A program made the position numbers and the translations under genes. The notes beneath the pieces are model-generated. The model saw nothing but the letters and a program-made list of their open reading frames with translations, ran no database searches and was not told the DNA's origin. A stretch of DNA of 64,000 bases from assembly GCF_000025865.1 (NCBI RefSeq), contig NC_014002.1:1922001-1986000 (forward strand), in the 5' to 3' direction. This document shows, one piece after another, positions 61,191-64,000 of the stretch (position 1 is the first letter of the stretch; each line of letters begins with the position of its first letter). Origin of the DNA: Methanohalophilus mahii DSM 5219 (GTDB lineage Archaea > Halobacteriota > Methanosarcinia > Methanosarcinales > Methanosarcinaceae).

Positions 61191-63860
61191 TCAGTAACTC
61201 TTCCTGAAACCCTTCCTGAACAGCAAAGCCTTGACAATCTCCACAAAGACCATTGTCACACCTGCAAAACCCAGGGGCAACAGCCAGTCCTGCAAAGCAA
61301 GCGGCACAAGGTCAAATATAGCAGCAAGGAAAGGCACATACATAACCACAAGTGTCAGGAGCAGGGTGCTCAATATCCCCGCAAAGATCAGCCTGTTATT
61401 GAAAAAACCCGTCTCCAGCACCGACAGGTCCAGGGAGCGAAAAGCAAAGGGTATGAACAGTATCATGCTGACCACCGTGGCAAACGCGATCGTGCGGGCC
61501 CGCTCCAGGTCAGCCAGCGGATCTGCAACCAGAAAGGAAGCAAAACATGCAAGCCCCATAACACCGGCCACCAGGCCCACCAGCACAAGCTTTTTGCCTG
61601 CCAGGATTCCTTCACCCACAGGCCTGGGTTTGCGTTTCATCACTTCCTCCCGGGCAGGATCCAGCCCCAGGGCAATCGAGGGCATGATCTCCCCGAACAT
61701 ATTGATAAACAGGATCTGCAGGGCAAGCAGGGGTACCAGTTCATAACCCAGCAGGGAAATACCCAGCATGATCAAAATAATCTCATTGAAGTTGCGTGAG
61801 ACCAGGTAACTTGTAAACTTCTCGATATTATCATATATCGTCCTGCCCCTTTTCACAGCTTCCACAATTGTCGCAAAATTATCATCCTGCAGCACCATGT
61901 CACTGGACTGGCGGGCCACATCCGTACCCTTAAGCCCCATAGCAATACCAATATCAGCCTTTTTAAGAGCAGGCGCATCATTAACGCCGTCTCCCGTCAT
62001 GGCAACCACATGCCCCTCTGCCTGCAGGGCTTTAACGATCCTCAATTTCTGCTGAGGCATCACCCTGGCATACACATGGACATGTTCTGCAATCTCTGCA
62101 AAAGCAGCGTCATCCAGCTCCTCCAGTTCTTCTCCTGTGATCGCCCCGTCAGCCAGGATCCCATCCGGATCCTCAACACCATCAGGCTGCCTGGAAGGAA
62201 TCCCCAGCTGCCTTGAGATCGCCAGGGCAGTCTTTACATTGTCCCCGGTGATCATTACAACCTTGATACCTGCCTCATGACACAGACCGATCGCCTCGGT
62301 CACACCTTCCCTTACAGGGTCTGCCATTGCCATAAGCCCCAGGAAAGTCAGGTTCTTTTCCAGAGATTCCTCATTCCAGTCCTCACCGACATCCTTGCAG
62401 GCAATCGCGATAACCCGGTAGGCCTGGGAAGCAAGCCCTGTATTTTCCTTCAGGATTGCACTTTTCGCATCCGCGTCAAGTTCTGTCTTTCTGCCATTTT
62501 TGAAGACATGGTCGCAGCGATCCAGCACGACCTCCACAGCCCCCTTTGTAAAGGAACGTAAATTCTCCCCCCTCCTGTAGAGCGTGGTCATCATCTTCCT
62601 GTCAGAATTGAACATGATCTCATGTATTCTCTCATAATCCCCTGAGAGGGACTCTTTACTCATACCGGCCTTTGAAGCCGCCGCCAGCAGGGCAAGTTCG
62701 GTGGGATCTCCCACAATATCCTCTTTACTCCCAGGATCCAGGGAAGCATTATTACACAGGGCAGCCCCCCTCAAAAGGACTTGCAGGGTTGAATCCTGCA
62801 GGTCGAATTCTTCCCGGGCATGCAGAAAAACACCCTCAGCTGTGTAACCCGAACCCGTCACTTCAAATGAGCTGTCAGCGGTCCATATCTTTTCAACCGT
62901 CATTTCGTTTTTGGTCAGGGTACCGGTCTTATCCGTACAGATAACCGAAGTCGAGCCCAGCGTCTCAACTGCCAGCATCTTCCTTATAATGGCATTCTTG
63001 GCCGCCATGCGCCGCATACCATAAGCCAGGGTAATCGTCAGGGTCAGGGGTAATCCTTCAGGCACCGCTGCCACGGCCAGGGCCAGGGCAATGATCAGCA
63101 TCTCCTCAATGGGCGCCCCGGCGGATATACCAAGGGCAAGAGCCAGCCCCGATGCAAATAAAGCAACAATTGCCAGTTTCCTGGAAAATGCAGATATCTC
63201 CCTTTGCAGCGGTGTGTCCTGTGCCTGCGGCTGTATAAGGGAAGCGATACCTCCTAATTCCGTATCCATACCGGTAGCTGTCACCCGTGCCCTGCATTTA
63301 CCCCGGACAATCTGGGTACCGGCATAGAGGGGTTCATTCTTATTCTTACTTACAGGAACACTTTCCCCGGTAAGGGCGGATTCATCCACCTTGAGTTGTT
63401 GTGTCTCAAAAATACAGGCATCCGCAGCCACCCTGTCCCCGGCTTCCAGAACCAGGATATCTCCGACAACCACCTCTCTTGTGGGGATCTGGCGCAAGGT
63501 GCCACTGCGCAGAACCGTAGTCTTTGGCCGAACAATCCCCTTGAGAGATTCCATGGCTTTTTCTGCCCGGTATTCCTGCACAAATCCCAGCAGGATAACA
63601 AACATGATCAGACCTAAAATTACCCAGAAATTCACCACTTCATCAATATACAGGGAGATCAGGGCTGCTGCTGCAAGTACCCAGATAATCACATTCTTCA
63701 GCTGGGAGAGCAATACCTTCAGGGGAGTGAACTTCTCTTTCTCTTCCAGCTCATTATACCCCTCTGTCCGAAGTTTTTCAGAAGCCTCTGAATCATCAAG
63801 TCCTGCAGAATCAGTTTGGTCTTCAGGCAATTGCCGACATCTTTCCTCTGAGATTTTCAT
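61191..63860 (-). CDS. Cation-transporting P-type ATPase, calcium (PMCA/SERCA-like) type
   Basis: This 889-residue P2-type ATPase has the cation ATPase N-terminal domain, ten predicted helices, the phosphorylation motif ICTDKTGTLTKNE, nucleotide-domain KGAVEVVLDRC, and hinge TGDGVNDAPALKKADIGIAMG. The helix-4 motif VPEGLPLTL is that of calcium pumps. It would expel calcium (or possibly manganese) at the cost of ATP. It converges with the KaiC-like gene. In halophiles such pumps help keep low internal calcium. Confidence 0.92.
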   Translation of the reverse strand: MKISEERCRQLPEDQTDSAGLDDSEASEKLRTEGYNELEEKEKFTPLKVLLSQLKNVIIWVLAAAALISLYIDEVVNFWVILGLIMFVILLGFVQEYRAEKAMESLKGIVRPKTTVLRSGTLRQIPTREVVVGDILVLEAGDRVAADACIFETQQLKVDESALTGESVPVSKNKNEPLYAGTQIVRGKCRARVTATGMDTELGGIASLIQPQAQDTPLQREISAFSRKLAIVALFASGLALALGISAGAPIEEMLIIALALAVAAVPEGLPLTLTITLAYGMRRMAAKNAIIRKMLAVETLGSTSVICTDKTGTLTKNEMTVEKIWTADSSFEVTGSGYTAEGVFLHAREEFDLQDSTLQVLLRGAALCNNASLDPGSKEDIVGDPTELALLAAASKAGMSKESLSGDYERIHEIMFNSDRKMMTTLYRRGENLRSFTKGAVEVVLDRCDHVFKNGRKTELDADAKSAILKENTGLASQAYRVIAIACKDVGEDWNEESLEKNLTFLGLMAMADPVREGVTEAIGLCHEAGIKVVMITGDNVKTALAISRQLGIPSRQPDGVEDPDGILADGAITGEELEELDDAAFAEIAEHVHVYARVMPQQKLRIVKALQAEGHVVAMTGDGVNDAPALKKADIGIAMGLKGTDVARQSSDMVLQDDNFATIVEAVKRGRTIYDNIEKFTSYLVSRNFNEIILIMLGISLLGYELVPLLALQILFINMFGEIMPSIALGLDPAREEVMKRKPRPVGEGILAGKKLVLVGLVAGVMGLACFASFLVADPLADLERARTIAFATVVSMILFIPFAFRSLDLSVLETGFFNNRLIFAGILSTLLLTLVVMYVPFLAAIFDLVPLALQDWLLPLGFAGVTMVFVEIVKALLFRKGFRKSY

Positions 63861-64000
63861 GACACCCGTTCCCCGATTTGTTTTTAGGACATGCTGCTAA
63901 ATATTTATTGCAGTCACAAACTTCCAGGCAAAGCTCAGCCTGAAGCAGAATTCTTATGCTCCTTATCCTTCTGTATGGCAAATTTAAGCACAATGGGCGA
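63861..64000. other. Window end, upstream of the P-ATPase gene
   Basis: These 140 bases hold the promoter region of the P-ATPase gene. A possible coding start of a further gene (ATG 63975, followed by GCAAATTTAAGC) is too short to judge before the window ends. Confidence 0.3.

Overview
The window comes from a methanogenic archaeon of the Methanosarcinales, most likely a halophilic methylotroph such as Methanohalophilus or a close relative. The order is supported by component A2 of the methyl-coenzyme M reductase system, methanogenesis marker protein 14, the methanofuran enzyme MfnB, NrpR, archaeal ether-lipid synthases, archaeosine synthase, archaeal PolB and a tandem-repeat Methanosarcinales S-layer protein. 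The genus is a guess from overall character and is not proven by the sequence.

Bases 1-30500 are a dense, conserved housekeeping block. It holds a GlcD-type flavoprotein cut by the window edge, ArcS, RimI, a leu/aks-type dehydratase-dehydrogenase pair, a tetraether-synthase-like radical SAM protein, NrpR, an ABC1 kinase with a phasin-like partner, an L40e-GGGP synthase-AtwA operon, gatCAB, an F420 hydrogenase-like protein, thioredoxin with marker protein 14, thymidylate kinase, MfnB, the protein-only RNase P HARP, DGGGP synthase and the NAD genes nadX-nadA with divergent nadC. Three archaeal lipid steps are present: GGGP synthase, DGGGP synthase and a candidate tetraether synthase.

Bases 30800-36400 are an AT-rich accessory island. 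It carries a two-gene module (cytosolic protein plus four-helix membrane protein) bracketed by a 17-bp inverted repeat, an AIPR-type abortive-infection protein with a nuclease-like N terminus, and an IS5-like element with terminal repeats, an 8-bp target duplication and a frame-broken transposase.

Bases 36400-45700 return to core genes: a secreted repeat-domain protein, a tubulin/FtsZ-like GTPase, ABC transporter parts, a PPC protein, a winged-helix regulator, enolase and PolB. Bases 45700-57100 are again accessory. They hold katG with a bacterial-style terminator next to a catalase remnant, a PAS histidine kinase, a dicarboxylate symporter, an MntA/HepT pair, a dead tyrosine integrase against an intron-containing tRNA-Met, a possible HicA-like toxin operon, and a TnpB element inserted into the end of that operon. 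Bases 57100-64000 encode a lipoprotein, the S-layer protein with two nearly identical 275-codon repeats, a KaiC-like ATPase and a calcium-type P-ATPase.
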